A stretch of 64,000 nt of DNA from Nostoc sp. CHAB 5844 (GTDB taxonomy: Bacteria > Cyanobacteriota > Cyanobacteriia > Cyanobacteriales > Nostocaceae): positions 1 to 64,000 of the forward strand of contig NZ_JAIVFW010000016.1 of assembly GCF_020829595.1 (NCBI RefSeq), given 5' to 3'. A program made the position numbers and the translations under genes. Shown one piece after another: positions 19,194 through 28,796 of this stretch. Position 1 is the first letter of the stretch. Each line of letters starts with the position of its first letter. The notes under the pieces were generated by a model. The model saw only the letters and a program-made list of their open reading frames with translations. It made no database searches and was not told the origin of the DNA.

Positions 19194-20156
19194 TCAACTT
19201 ACTGGAGCTTCTTTTAACTGTGCTTCACGTCGCCTCGGCACATCATAAGTCATAAAGTCGTAAGCCATATCTGTATGCGGAAAAATAGCACGGGCTTCTT
19301 GAAGCAAATCTTTCAAATCTATAGGGTTGCCAGGAGCGTAGCGAGGACTAAAATGAGTCATAATTAACCGATGGGAACCAGCAGTTAAAGCTGTTTGTGC
19401 TGCCATTGTGGTTGTTGAATGTAATCTTTGAAAAGCCATATCTGAGTCTTGATGGGCAAAGGTAGCCTCGTGAATTAATACATCCGCGTCTTGGGCTAAT
19501 TCCACCGCGCCCTCAGTGTAAATTGTATCAGTACAATAAGCTATTTTGCGTCCAACTTCTGTGGGGCCGCAAAGCTCAGTACCTTTAATCACTCTGCCAT
19601 CGGCCAAGGTGACAGTTTCACCACGTTTGAGTTGACCGTAAATCCGACCTGGAGGAATTTGCAGTGCCTTGGCTTTTTCGATATCAAAACGTCCTGCACG
19701 GTCTTTTTCGGCAACCCGATAACCAAATGCTGTAATTCGATGATGCAACTGGCCACAGGTGACAGTAAACTCTTGATCTTCGTAAATTACTCCCGGACGG
19801 ATAGCATGAACTTTGATGGGATAAGAAAAGTGCGTATGGGAGTAGCGTGATGCCGATTGGATATATTCATTTAATCCTGGTGGGCCGTAAATATCAATTC
19901 TGTCTACATTGCCAGCTAAACCACAACTAGCCAAAAGACCCATCAAGCCAAAAATATGGTCGCCATGCATGTGGGTAATAAAAATTCGGGAAAGTTGGCT
20001 GATTTTTAGGTCACTCCGCAAAATTTGATGCTGAGTACCTTCACCACAATCGAATAACCACAGTTCTGCCCTTTGGGGTAATCTCAAGGCGACACTAGAA
20101 ACATTACGAGATCGCGTGGGTACACCAGAACTTGTCCCTAAAAATGTGATCTGCAC
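19194..20156 (-). CDS. rnz: ribonuclease Z
   Basis: 320 residues, a metallo-beta-lactamase fold endonuclease that matures tRNA 3' ends. The zinc motif THMHGDH is at 61-67, and later ligands appear in CTDT, HEATF and MTHFSPRY. The length is that of the short bacterial form. The start is GTG at 20156 (GTGCAGATCACA), giving the conserved beginning [13 protein letters not shown]. Transcribed towards the next gene on the + strand (convergent). Confidence 0.96.
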   Translation of the reverse strand: MQITFLGTSSGVPTRSRNVSSVALRLPQRAELWLFDCGEGTQHQILRSDLKISQLSRIFITHMHGDHIFGLMGLLASCGLAGNVDRIDIYGPPGLNEYIQSASRYSHTHFSYPIKVHAIRPGVIYEDQEFTVTCGQLHHRITAFGYRVAEKDRAGRFDIEKAKALQIPPGRIYGQLKRGETVTLADGRVIKGTELCGPTEVGRKIAYCTDTIYTEGAVELAQDADVLIHEATFAHQDSDMAFQRLHSTTTMAAQTALTAGSHRLIMTHFSPRYAPGNPIDLKDLLQEARAIFPHTDMAYDFMTYDVPRRREAQLKEAPVS

Positions 20157-20258
20157 AGCGTTTTTTCGTTATTTCTAATTAAAGCTTGGATAAAAATACC
20201 GCAGTTTTTCCGATAAACCACGGTTACAAGCCTTTTGAAATTAACAACCTAACGAAGT

Positions 20259-20690
20259 TTATTTACTTCTTAAGGAAAGATTTTCTAAAAGGCGATCGCG
20301 AATTCCTTTAAGTCGTTCTTGGTTATCTACAGCAGAACGTGGTGCTGGTAAATCAGTATTAGGCCAGCCTGGTAAATTATTGCACGGGCAAGTTTCTGCT
20401 GGCATTCCTACGTTTCTCATCGGTATTGGCATATTGCAACGACTACAAGGTGTCGTTTCCCATGCAGGTGTCAGTAATTCTGCAATGGTTTCGTGAGTTC
20501 CTTCTAGATAACAATCGCCCGATTCGGATGAGATGATTCTCTGCCAACATTCTTCAAATTCTTGGCTATAGCGATCGCCTCTGTATACTGGTTGAGGCAA
20601 CAAGCTTGTTACCCCATTATCGATCAAGACTCTCTTACCCAACTGAAACCAGTAGGCAAGATATTTTTTTACATCTTTTGTGTTTGCCAT
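20259..20690 (-). CDS. conserved hypothetical protein with cysteine motifs
   Basis: 143 residues from the ATG at 20690 (MANTKDVKKYLAYWFQLGK); an upstream start is unsupported. Contains paired cysteines, CSRCNMPIP and CPCNNLPGWP, spaced like a rubredoxin-type zinc site, embedded in a hydrophilic protein with no membrane segment. I recall the N-terminus in other cyanobacteria as a hypothetical protein. It lies upstream of rnz and downstream of cobU on the same strand. Confidence 0.65.
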   Translation of the reverse strand: MANTKDVKKYLAYWFQLGKRVLIDNGVTSLLPQPVYRGDRYSQEFEECWQRIISSESGDCYLEGTHETIAELLTPAWETTPCSRCNMPIPMRNVGMPAETCPCNNLPGWPNTDLPAPRSAVDNQERLKGIRDRLLENLSLRSK

Positions 20691-20817
20691 ACCATGATTG
20701 TACATTCGGCATGAGGATACTTGCTTTGTGTATCGTATTAATTTTCTATTAAAATTTTGACCATCTATAGGCATACAAATAATAATCAAGTTCTCTTAAT
20801 TTTTCTTAAATTCTCCT

Positions 20818-21375
20818 TCACAATTTATAATTTATTTCATTTGGTAGTTGTGTACCAAGAACACTCAAATTCAAAACATGACCACCAGTAACGAGATAAA
20901 CAACTTCACAGATGGTGCCTAATTGACGTACCAAAGAACCCAAGCGATCGCGGAATTGTCTACCAATGGGATAGGCTGGAACTACACCCCAACCCACTTC
21001 TTCAGCGACAAAAAGCATATCAGCAGCCACTAGTTGTACTGTGTCTAAAAACTCTGTGACGGTGTTTTGCCAACTAACTTCATCCTGGTCTAAAAGATTA
21101 GTTACCCAAGTTCCCAAAGAATCGACTAACAAACAACTATGAGGTTTGGCATCAGCCAAGGTAGCTGATAGTTCTATCGGTACAGCCAGAGTTATCCAAT
21201 CTTGGGGACGGCGTTGTTGATGTTGTTGAATACGTTTTTGCCATTCTGTATCCGCAGGGTTTTCTGTAGCAGTGGCGACATAAAAAACTTTTTTGCCTGA
21301 CTGTTTTGCGAGGTATTCTGCCCATTCACTTTTCCCAGATCTAGCAGGCCCCGTAATTAAGATGACTTTACCCAC
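20818..21375 (-). CDS. cobU: bifunctional adenosylcobinamide kinase / adenosylcobinamide-phosphate guanylyltransferase
   Basis: 185 residues of the late cobalamin pathway, phosphorylating adenosylcobinamide and adding GMP. P-loop GPARSGKS at 9-16, followed by the family motifs FVAEEVGWGVVPAYPIGRQFRD near 121-142. The start is GTG at 21375 (GTGGGTAAAGTC). The next gene upstream is a thioesterase 29 nt away on the same strand, so the two may share a transcript. Confidence 0.95.
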   Translation of the reverse strand: MGKVILITGPARSGKSEWAEYLAKQSGKKVFYVATATENPADTEWQKRIQQHQQRRPQDWITLAVPIELSATLADAKPHSCLLVDSLGTWVTNLLDQDEVSWQNTVTEFLDTVQLVAADMLFVAEEVGWGVVPAYPIGRQFRDRLGSLVRQLGTICEVVYLVTGGHVLNLSVLGTQLPNEINYKL

Positions 21376-21404
21376 AAATGTTTCCTAAACTTTCCAACAT
21401 CCTC

Positions 21405-21851
21405 TCACATCACCTCTCTTGATTTTCTCCTCTCAGCGCCCTCTGCTTCTTTGCGGTTCGTTTCCAACCACTGCATGATTTCACCAGATAATTCTTGCTT
21501 ACTTCTACTATTCACATCAATACAAACATGGCGAGTTATTGCTTTAGCAACTAACACATCTGTAATGACAATTTCGTAAGTAATTTCAAACTTATCAACA
21601 CTCAATTTTTGTGGAATTAATCTAACCCTTAACTCGTCTCCACAATACATTGGACGGAGAAAATCAACATTGGCATGAACAATGGGAAACGCAATTGAGG
21701 GATTAGTAAAAAAAGCCTTGAGATTTATTCCCAATGCTTCGAGAGAAGCTTCATAAGCTTCATGGCAAATGCTCAAAACATTGGCAAAATAAACTACACC
21801 CGCAGCATCGGTATCAGAAAAACGAACGGTACGGTTATAGATAAAAGACAT
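21405..21851 (-). CDS. 1,4-dihydroxy-2-naphthoyl-CoA hydrolase-type thioesterase
   Basis: 148 residues, a hot-dog fold thioesterase. The N-terminal motif [15 protein letters not shown] (10-24) is that of the cyanobacterial DHNA-CoA hydrolase, with Asp15 as the likely catalytic residue. It would release DHNA from CoA in phylloquinone synthesis; substrate assignment is by family resemblance. The last 15 or so residues ([17 protein letters not shown]) are unusual and are encoded by a dispersed repeat, GCCCTCTGCTTCTTTGCGG, so the natural C-terminus has been replaced. Confidence 0.85.
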   Translation of the reverse strand: MSFIYNRTVRFSDTDAAGVVYFANVLSICHEAYEASLEALGINLKAFFTNPSIAFPIVHANVDFLRPMYCGDELRVRLIPQKLSVDKFEITYEIVITDVLVAKAITRHVCIDVNSRSKQELSGEIMQWLETNRKEAEGAERRKSREVM

Positions 21852-21934
21852 TTTCTATAATTAAAAATTAAAAAACAAAATAGCAGGTTGAAAGCCTGCT
21901 ATATAAAATTATCTCACTGCGACAACGACAGTTA

Positions 21935-23020
21935 TCAATTTAAGGGGTAATATATATCCTCAGAACGAGGGTTTAAGTAAGGACGTTGCATATCAACAGA
22001 ATGCAGTGCAAAGTGTTTCTCAATTGACTTCATTCGTTCCTCGATCGCATTCTTACCTTTGTGCCATACTTCTAACAAAGCATGAGCGACAATTTGGCAA
22101 CGGTTCATGCCAAAACTTTCTTGAGCAGCAAATTTTTGAATTGGTTCTTCAGCTAAACTTAGTCCTGGGGCTAAAAACTTAGTGAACAAAGGGATTTCTA
22201 GCTGAAAATGTGATTGGTGTTCTACATAAACAGTCTGAAGAATTTGGTGAATCGCTGGGTAGTCTTCTCGTTCAAAGTAGAGTAAGCCGGAGTCGTAGCG
22301 TCCGTAGGCTCTAGGATTGTAAAGTACTTGAAAGGTAAAGGGAATCGCAGCGTGATTAAGTTGCTGCGTCAGGCTATCCATGAGTGCGATCGCCCCATCT
22401 GCCGTAATATTAAAATAGATGCGTCCTATTCCTAAATCAGCATCTAGACTCTGCTGTTCTTGTCCTACATCGCTAACCGCTACGTAACAGCCATTTTGTA
22501 GATGATTTTTAGGCATCCAAATAGAGACCGATTCACCAGGTTTAGCAGATTTGCTATTGGGTTTGAGATGGCAATCTGGCTCAACATATAATGTTAAACC
22601 ACATTTTGTCACTGCCATACTACCATCAGGCTCTTGACGTAACACTTGCCAACTAGGGTCAAAATATCCTTTACCGTGATTACTAGCGTGTAGTTGTGCG
22701 TAAAATTCCCAATCAATACCCAAATGAGGATTGTTAGCTAAATTTTGCTGTGGTAAGCAATTGGTTGTATCGGTATTAACAGCTAAAATGTTTTGCAGAG
22801 AACCGTTGTAATAAATTCCATAAAGGAAATTACGCAGTAGCAAAGTGAGATATTTCTGCTGTAAAGCCGCAGAATTTTGCTGAAATCTATCTGCTACTTT
22901 AGCTGGCAAGGCGAAAGGTTGATAGTCAGGATGATGAATCGAAAAGTTAGATCCAATTTGAATATTCCTAGCAATATCAAACAGAGAATTTAACAAAGGA
23001 TTGGTAGAAGAGTCTAGCAT
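21935..23020 (-). CDS. HopA1-like (type III effector family) protein, putative lyase
   Basis: 361 residues matching the HopA1 effector family seen in many cyanobacteria. The C-terminal half holds the family core: GRIYFNITADGAIALMDSL, then QVLYNPRAYGRYDSGLLYFE. In thioviridamide-type and class V lanthipeptide clusters, HopA1-domain proteins act with an APH-like kinase to dehydrate Ser/Thr in a precursor peptide. Here the gene follows an APH-like gene on the same strand (139 nt gap). No precursor peptide is evident. The lyase role is therefore inference from the known pairing. Confidence 0.75.
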   Translation of the reverse strand: MLDSSTNPLLNSLFDIARNIQIGSNFSIHHPDYQPFALPAKVADRFQQNSAALQQKYLTLLLRNFLYGIYYNGSLQNILAVNTDTTNCLPQQNLANNPHLGIDWEFYAQLHASNHGKGYFDPSWQVLRQEPDGSMAVTKCGLTLYVEPDCHLKPNSKSAKPGESVSIWMPKNHLQNGCYVAVSDVGQEQQSLDADLGIGRIYFNITADGAIALMDSLTQQLNHAAIPFTFQVLYNPRAYGRYDSGLLYFEREDYPAIHQILQTVYVEHQSHFQLEIPLFTKFLAPGLSLAEEPIQKFAAQESFGMNRCQIVAHALLEVWHKGKNAIEERMKSIEKHFALHSVDMQRPYLNPRSEDIYYPLN

Positions 23021-23040
23021 GACTAAATGGGGAATAGGGA

Positions 23041-23165
23041 AAGAAAAAAGTATGAAGTGTGAAGTATGAAGTACGAAATTTTATTCTTTAGCCTTCTGAC
23101 TATTGACCATTGACTACTTGCCCTGAGCGTAGCCGAAGGGTTGACTATTGGCAACCTTTTAACAA
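23041..23165. repeat. STRR and dispersed repeat between APH and HopA1 genes
   Basis: CTTCATAC/AAGTGTG-type heptamer repeats near 23049-23074, then a palindromic dispersed repeat CCCTGAGCGTAGCCGAAGGG near 23121-23140. The repeats lie in the gap between two genes likely to be one operon. No coding content. Confidence 0.7.
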
Positions 23166-24397
23166 CCACGCAAACGGGTTTTCTCGTAATATAAACGAAC
23201 CAGTTTTTGTGCTTTTTGTGGTTGGGTAAGTTGATGCTGTTTAGCCATAGGTTCAATAATTTCTGACGCAGTAACACCGAAAACAGTCTGTACAGATTTC
23301 TCTGGCATAGTTAGCAGATTTTCTGCTATCTGTAGCGCACACATATCAGTATTATCAAAGTGCTGCTGATACTGAATTGTTTCTTGGATTTGGTGAATTA
23401 GCGCCAGTCCAGCAAACTGGATGACACGCTCTATAAAGTCTGGCCGATGTTCTAAAATGGCGGGAAAAGCATTGAGATAAGCTCCAATTAAAGCCAATAA
23501 TGATGGTTGAATCGCTTCTATTGGTATTAGTGCTAACTGCAAGGATTCTTCTAACTCCAGCATGGAATCTACTACTAAGCTAGAAAGCCAAATTCTTAAA
23601 TAGCTGGCTATTAAAGTGCCTAAATCAAATGCCGGATCTCCCCAGGCGCAGGCTTCCCAGTCTATCAGGCGCACTAAGCAATTATCTAGCTTATCCCAAC
23701 GAGAATGTAGCAAAATGTTGTTTAATTTCAAATCGTTGTGAGTTAAACAACAAGGCTTCCATTCACAGGCTAAATCTGCGATCGCAGATTCTAAACTCTC
23801 ATAACGCTGATAAAAAGTATAAAATTGCAATGCTTCTTTGGGAACTGCACCAAAAATCTCTGGAGTTAGTGATTCTATACCTTGTGCTGGGTTGTAAAAG
23901 TTATAGCGATACTGTCCTTCTGGCGCAGTTGCCATAAAATCACGATATTCTCGGCGTTGGAAAGTCGCGCGATGCAACCCAGCTATTGTCGTGCCGATAG
24001 CAGTGGCTATTTCTGTAGGGAAGCTATGATTATGTTGATAAAAGTTACCTAATTGAAGATATTCACTTAAGTAATTACGGACAAGGATGGAGTTTTCCTC
24101 GTCGTAATGTACTACTAATGATGCGATCGCTGCAATATTACCTAAAACTGGAAACTGCCGCAGTAATTGGTGAAATAGCCATTCGTTAAAAAACTCGTGG
24201 AGATTTCCCTCATTTTTCTGACGATGTTCTTGTTTAACTAGCAGTTGGCGATTATTTCCCAGATTCACTAGTAAATTGAAATTCTTTTTACTACTTCCAG
24301 GCACATCAGACAAGTCTGAATTGCCATCTTCTAAGCTACACAGTCCTATTGCTTGCAGATACTGAATAACATTTTGAGAAGATAGTATTAATAACAT
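23159..24397 (-). CDS. APH-like phosphotransferase (aminoglycoside phosphotransferase fold)
   Basis: 412 residues. Kinase-like core with catalytic loop LTHNDLKLNNILL (HND at 220-222) and Mg-binding LIDWEACAWGDPAFDLG (DWE at 246-248), the APH/choline-kinase pattern. The N-terminal region has a conserved LLVKQE (about 52-57) that may hold the ATP-binding Lys. Paired downstream with a HopA1-like gene, this is the two-gene arrangement found in thioviridamide and class V lanthipeptide pathways, where the kinase phosphorylates Ser/Thr for elimination. A small-molecule kinase role is the alternative. Confidence 0.8.
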   Translation of the reverse strand: MLLILSSQNVIQYLQAIGLCSLEDGNSDLSDVPGSSKKNFNLLVNLGNNRQLLVKQEHRQKNEGNLHEFFNEWLFHQLLRQFPVLGNIAAIASLVVHYDEENSILVRNYLSEYLQLGNFYQHNHSFPTEIATAIGTTIAGLHRATFQRREYRDFMATAPEGQYRYNFYNPAQGIESLTPEIFGAVPKEALQFYTFYQRYESLESAIADLACEWKPCCLTHNDLKLNNILLHSRWDKLDNCLVRLIDWEACAWGDPAFDLGTLIASYLRIWLSSLVVDSMLELEESLQLALIPIEAIQPSLLALIGAYLNAFPAILEHRPDFIERVIQFAGLALIHQIQETIQYQQHFDNTDMCALQIAENLLTMPEKSVQTVFGVTASEIIEPMAKQHQLTQPQKAQKLVRLYYEKTRLRGC

Positions 24398-25311
24398 ATT
24401 TGATTTCCTACTGTGTAAAAATGCGGAGATAATTAATTACTTAAGTTCTAGAATTATTTTTACTTAAGGACTTTAAGTAGATAGCATTAAGTATCTAAAT
24501 ATCAATTATTCTTACTTCTCTACTAATATCTCATTTCTGATATTTGAAACTGCCAAAATGGCATTAATAGCTTTATTTTTGCTTTAAAAGTTAACAATTA
24601 TTACTATCAAACCTTTAAATTTATAAAATGCTCTCATAGAAAATAATTAACTTGTTTACTATTTTGTTGAATGTATTAACAGTTTCATACTTTAAAGAAA
24701 ATCAAAAAGTTATTAAAATAACATAATGCTAATTTTAGCTGACTAATATTCAGAATATATAGATTGAGTTTTACAACATTATCTTAAGCACAAAGCTTTG
24801 TATGATAGGTTTACAGCTTTTTAGGTTAGTTGTTAACCAAATATAAATGTAGTTAATATACACATCGGCATAAATATTTATTAATGTAAAAAAATTATCT
24901 TGTAATTACATAAGAATTATTAGGCAATAGTAATTCATCACTTAAGTTAGTCATAAATAAACGGTAAGAATTGAACACTTTCCCAAAACTAACTGTCTAA
25001 AGATGGATATTACAGAAACATTAGGATGCAGCGCTCAGTTAGGACTTTGATTCATCCTGAAATGAGACTACTAAATGTCGTATGCATAATTTATTGCGTT
25101 ATTAACGTGATATAAACGCACAAACCCCGGTTGCTTAATGGGTAAACTCTTGACTGTACCCAAAACTGTAAACATTACATACAATATTACTTTTATTTAT
25201 CATTAGTTAATCAACAAAACCGGATGTTTTGGCAAAAGGATGATGAATTTCTTACGGTCAAATATTAATCATCTTTGATGGACTTTCTGCAACAAGCTAA
25301 GTTTTTTACCT
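24398..25311. other. 914-bp AT-rich intergenic region
   Basis: Very AT-rich gap upstream of the APH/HopA1 pair and of a broken transporter gene. I searched it for a short precursor-peptide gene. The best candidate is a 15-codon frame at 25003 (MDITETLGCSAQLGL), too short and without clear support. No tRNA, hairpin or conserved element seen. Confidence 0.45.
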
Positions 25312-25758
25312 ATGACTTACGCAGCAAGACGAAAAATCAAGGGTTTGGGAAAGGGTTTAGCTTTCAGTGACTCACAATTAGCCGAAGTTACTAAAGATTT
25401 CAGGGATAAACCAATTTCTTTTGCTGAACTGCTGGAAGCAGAAGCCCTAGTCAACAAAAAATACACAGATGCTGGTTATATCAATTCGGGAGCAGTTATT
25501 CCTGAAAAACAAGACTTGTCCTTTTAGATATTACAGGTGACTTTAACTATTATGAACTGAGTGTGCAGATGGGCGTTTTTCTCTTGGCGGGGACAAGCAC
25601 AATATGTGCGTTTATTAGCACCAAATACTCTGTGGGTAATTCGTTCTGATTTGCAGTTTGCTTCTAAAGCCACCTTCCCAATAGAACAGTTTGCGCTAGG
25701 TGGGTTAGATAGTGTGCGGGGATATCGCCAGAATTTTCTGCTGACTGATAATGTATAA
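25312..25758 (+). pseudogene. degenerate two-partner secretion transporter (ShlB/FhaC type)
   Basis: Two frames of one former gene. 25312-25527 encodes the POTRA domain end (FSDSQLAEVTKDFRDKPISF, then AELLEAEALVNKKYTDAGYI). 25561-25758 encodes part of the transporter barrel with the signature ALGGLDSVRGYRQN, typical of ShlB-family proteins. The gap and the stops after LLTDNV show that most of the barrel is gone. TpsB transporters secrete large beta-helix proteins. The next gene is a beta-helix protein, but it has an SLH anchor rather than a TPS signal, so a true partnership is uncertain. Confidence 0.85.
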
Positions 25759-25884
25759 GCAGCAAATAGCAGCTTTTCTGGAATTTAGCTGCTGAATTTG
25801 GTAGTCAATGTTGCAAATTTTAGCGATAACTAGCCATTTTCAAAGTTAACGCTAATAGTATGACTATGTTTTAGCGGTATAAAT

Positions 25885-27525
25885 ATGCCTCAAAAGTTTT
25901 ACGTAAATCCCTTAACCGGAAATAGTAATAACCCTGGTAGCCAACAAGCCCCATTTAAAACAATTACACAAGCGCTTAAGGTTGCCACAACAGATACCAC
26001 AATTCAACTAACAGATGGAAATTACAGCGTAGCGACTGGTGAAGTTTTTCCCCTCACCATTCCATCTGGTGTCAAAGTAATTGGTAACGAAGCCAACAAA
26101 GGCAGCAGTATTTTAATAGAAGGTAGTGGTAACTACCTCAGCCGGACTTTTGCAGGTCAAAACGTCACCTTTGTCATGCAGGATGGTGCTGAACTTCGAG
26201 GGGTGAGTGTCACAAACCCAGCCACTCGTGGTAGTGGTGTCTGGGCGGAATCAACTACTCCCACCATTGCAAATTGCACCTTCAAAAATTGTAAGCGTGA
26301 GGGAGTGTTCACCACAGGCGATGCCAACCCAGTAATTCAAGGTAATGTATTTACAGAAAATGCTGCCAATGGAATTGCGATCGCTAAAAATTCCAAAGGT
26401 CAAATTCAAGATAACACCTGCTTTAAAACAGGTTTTGGTATAGCCATCAGTGATACAGCATCACCCACACTCTTAAATAACAAAATTTCCGAAAATCGTT
26501 CTGGCATCGTAGTTTCTGGTAGCGCCCATCCCATACTACGCAACAATGTCAGTGAAAATAATACTGACGATGGACTGACTGTAATTGCGACTGCCCTACC
26601 AGATTTAGGCAGTGCTTCCACTCCCGGAGGTAACATTTTCCGCAATAACGCTAAATTCGATTTACAAAATGCCAGTGCCAATAAACTGATTTCGGTGGGT
26701 AATCAAATCGACCCCAACAAAGTTAGCGGTAATATTGAGTTTGCCAGCACTCCAGTTCCCACACCTACACCAGTACCAAACCCAACTCCGACACCAACGC
26801 CAGTACCCGTACCAAACCCAACACCCACACCAACGCCAGTACCCGTACCAATACCCATACCCACGCCTACACCAGAACCTGAGCCTGTCCCAACACCCAC
26901 ACCTATTCCTGTACCTACACCTACCCCAACTCCCAGCCCTATAGACTTAACTGATATTGGTAATCATTGGGCAGCAGCCTTTATTCGGGAATTAGTCAAA
27001 CAAGGTATAGTCAATGGTTTTCCAGACCGCACCTTTAAACCTGATGCCACGATGACAAGGGCGCAGTATGCAGCATTAATTGTCAAAGCTTTCAACCCAC
27101 CATCAAAGCGTGCGGCAACTCAATTTAAAGATGTGCCAGCCAACTTTTGGGCATCTAAAGTAATTCAGCAAGCATATCAAGGTCAATTTCTTTCTGGTTT
27201 TCCTGATAATACATTCCATCCCAACCAAAATATCCTGCGCGTACAAGTTCTGGTTTCTCTGGTTAATGGGCTAGGGCTAGGCGCATCTGACAATGTAGCC
27301 AACACTATCAAAATTTTCGATGACCAAGCCAAAATTCCTGACTATGCCAAAGATGAGGTAGCAAAAGCTATAGATAAGGGAATTATCGTCAATCATCCCA
27401 ACCTGAAGCAACTCAACCCTACCCGCGATGCAACACGTGCTGAGGTAGCAGTGATGGTTTATCAAGCTTTAGTCGATGCTGGTCGTGTAGCAGCAATTAA
27501 CTCGCCTTATATTGTCAATGGTTGA
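25885..27525 (+). CDS. DUF1565 beta-helix protein with Pro/Thr linker and SLH repeats
   Basis: 546 residues. N-terminal DUF1565 motif ([20 protein letters not shown], then KTITQAL) leads a right-handed parallel beta-helix (to about 285) with repeated NxI/GI rungs such as [30 protein letters not shown] linker covers about 290-352, followed by three SLH modules (about 355-545: [26 protein letters not shown]). No classic signal peptide is visible at the start, although SLH proteins are normally exported; the true start may lie upstream in lost sequence. Likely a surface or outer-membrane-linked carbohydrate-binding or degrading protein. Confidence 0.85.
   Translation: MPQKFYVNPLTGNSNNPGSQQAPFKTITQALKVATTDTTIQLTDGNYSVATGEVFPLTIPSGVKVIGNEANKGSSILIEGSGNYLSRTFAGQNVTFVMQDGAELRGVSVTNPATRGSGVWAESTTPTIANCTFKNCKREGVFTTGDANPVIQGNVFTENAANGIAIAKNSKGQIQDNTCFKTGFGIAISDTASPTLLNNKISENRSGIVVSGSAHPILRNNVSENNTDDGLTVIATALPDLGSASTPGGNIFRNNAKFDLQNASANKLISVGNQIDPNKVSGNIEFASTPVPTPTPVPNPTPTPTPVPVPNPTPTPTPVPVPIPIPTPTPEPEPVPTPTPIPVPTPTPTPSPIDLTDIGNHWAAAFIRELVKQGIVNGFPDRTFKPDATMTRAQYAALIVKAFNPPSKRAATQFKDVPANFWASKVIQQAYQGQFLSGFPDNTFHPNQNILRVQVLVSLVNGLGLGASDNVANTIKIFDDQAKIPDYAKDEVAKAIDKGIIVNHPNLKQLNPTRDATRAEVAVMVYQALVDAGRVAAINSPYIVNG
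26755..26940 (+). repeat. low-complexity coding repeat (Pro-Thr/Pro-Val)
   Basis: Runs of ACACCAACGCCAGTACCCGT type hexamer repeats that encode the PTPTPVPVP linker of the DUF1565/SLH protein. The opposite strand opens a frame rich in Gly/Val (shadow), not a gene. Copy number is likely to vary between strains. Confidence 0.85.
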
Positions 27526-27750
27526 TTTGTAAACTAGCAGGGGCGCACAGCATGGCATCGCTGGTTGATTGTTTTCATCAGCGATGTTGTGGCTTTAATT
27601 GTATATTCGGGAACTCTAGATAAAAGAAACATACGGGAGAGTAATTTATAATGCCACCACTAATTACCCGAATAGCATCTTGAGGCGCAGCTTTTTTTAA
27701 CCAAGCTTCTAGTATTCCACCCAATTGATTTTGACAGGTTGCGGGTGTTC

Positions 27751-27783
27751 AGATCCCCGACTTTTTTAAAAAGTCGGGGATCT
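27751..27783. repeat. perfect palindrome (AGATCCCCGAC arms)
   Basis: Arms AGATCCCCGAC and GTCGGGGATCT around a TTTTTT/AAAAA centre. A related element with arms GACTTCTT/AAGAAGTC is at 42304-42334. Such elements are dispersed in Nostocales and can work as bidirectional terminators; here it splits a gene remnant. Confidence 0.85.
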
Positions 27784-27794
27784 ATGACCTATCA

Positions 27795-27866
27795 TCATTC
27801 TTTGGTGGTTTTTTCCAAAACCCTATCTGCGGCGGACAAGTTGGCACTGATACGATTTTCTGCCAT
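27795..27866 (-). pseudogene. N-terminal remnant of a cyanobacterial conserved protein
   Basis: ATG at 27866 opens MAENRISANLSAADR and stops after 23 codons (TGATGA). I recognise the start of a conserved cyanobacterial protein family beginning MAENRIS(A/V)xLSAADR; the body is missing and a palindromic repeat follows immediately. This is consistent with repeat-mediated truncation. The family function is unknown to me. Confidence 0.6.
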
Positions 27867-28060
27867 ATTTACTACAACCTTGTATACTCATAATTTCAGT
27901 ATTCCCAAAGTTGTAGAGCGATCGCTAATCTAAAAGCTCACTATAGCAGCAATCCTATTTAATTTCTATATGAGTGGAGGTAGGAATAAAGAATAGAGAA
28001 TCGATTTGTTGGTAACTTTTACACGGACTGCTATCTCTATAAGCATTTCTTCATTTCATA

Positions 28061-28100
28061 CTTCATACTTCATACTTCATACTTCACACTTCACACTTCA
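28061..28100. repeat. STRR heptamer repeat
   Basis: Tandem CTTCATA/CTTCACA units (28061-28100), about 43 bp upstream of the TPR gene start. The same motif occurs at 15147-15251 in inverse orientation and near 33300. Confidence 0.9.
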
Positions 28101-28142
28101 ATCTATGATAGGGATCAGGACATTATTGAGGAGTTGAAGGCA

Positions 28143-28796
28143 ATGAAGATTCTACCTATTAGTAGCATCATGCTGAGTCTAATAGCTGCAATTGGTGGAT
28201 CGCCATTAGTGTTAGCCGTTCCCACAAAAGTTGCTTTCGAGGGGAATGCACAGATTGCTGAAAAACAACCACAAAAACTCGCACAATTTCAAGATGACAA
28301 TAATTCAGAGCGATCGCAATTAGTACAGCAAGCAAACGATTTATTGAATCGTGGAGATTTAACAGAGGCAGAAAAAATCTTACGTAGATTAATTAAAAAA
28401 TATCCCGAAGATGCTTTTGGACACTTTCAACTAGGAAATGTACTTCTGCGCCAAAAGCAACCCGAAGCTGCTATTCAATCTTATCAAGAAGCTATTCGCA
28501 TTAAGCCTAAATATGCTTTAGCTTACAATGCGATCGGTGTCGTTTACGCAACTCAAGACCGTTGGGATGATGCTATTAGTGAATATCGCCAAGCTTTAGA
28601 AATCAATCCTAATTATGGGGAAGCGATGACGAATTTAGGACAAGCACTATGGCAAGTTAATAAAAAAGATGAGGCAGTTGCTTCTTTAGAAAAAGCTTTA
28701 AATATTTTCAAAACCCAAAGTAGAAATGATAAAGTTTACCAAATCCAGCAGATGTTAAAGCAGATTAGAACTGCCGATGATCCTAGTGTGTCTTAA
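28143..28796 (+). CDS. secreted or periplasmic TPR protein
   Basis: 217 residues from the ATG at 28143 (a TTG at 28134 is less likely). A signal peptide is visible (MKILPISSIMLSLIAAIGG, then SPLVLAVPT). Four tandem TPR motifs follow (about 65-200): FGHFQLGNVLLRQKQPEAAI, LAYNAIGVVYATQDRWDDAI, and EAMTNLGQALWQVNKKDEAV. TPR domains mediate protein assembly; partners are unknown. Not clearly operonic; an STRR block lies just upstream. Confidence 0.85.
   Translation: MKILPISSIMLSLIAAIGGSPLVLAVPTKVAFEGNAQIAEKQPQKLAQFQDDNNSERSQLVQQANDLLNRGDLTEAEKILRRLIKKYPEDAFGHFQLGNVLLRQKQPEAAIQSYQEAIRIKPKYALAYNAIGVVYATQDRWDDAISEYRQALEINPNYGEAMTNLGQALWQVNKKDEAVASLEKALNIFKTQSRNDKVYQIQQMLKQIRTADDPSVS

Larger units (their letters stand above)
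27526..28142. other. intergenic region with a gene remnant, a hairpin and STRR
   Basis: About 600 bp. It contains a short reverse-strand remnant (27795-27866), a perfect palindrome (27751-27783), and a CTTCATA tandem repeat (28061-28100). A short forward frame (27739-27933) has no protein-like features. Confidence 0.6.

Noticed and set aside
25003-25050. 15-codon frame MDITETLGCSAQLGL as a precursor peptide for the APH/HopA1 pair
   Set aside because: Too short, no clear ribosome-binding site, and on the opposite strand to the pair; not supported enough to annotate.
25119-25165. tRNA-like stretch with GGTTGCTTAATGGGTAAACTC
   Set aside because: No cloverleaf could be formed, and the T-loop consensus is absent.
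26703-26944. Gly/Val-rich and Pro-rich frames on other strand or frame of the SLH protein
   Set aside because: Low-complexity shadows of the Pro-Thr linker coding sequence.
27739-27933. 64-codon forward frame
   Set aside because: Crosses a perfect palindrome and lies antisense to a recognisable gene remnant.
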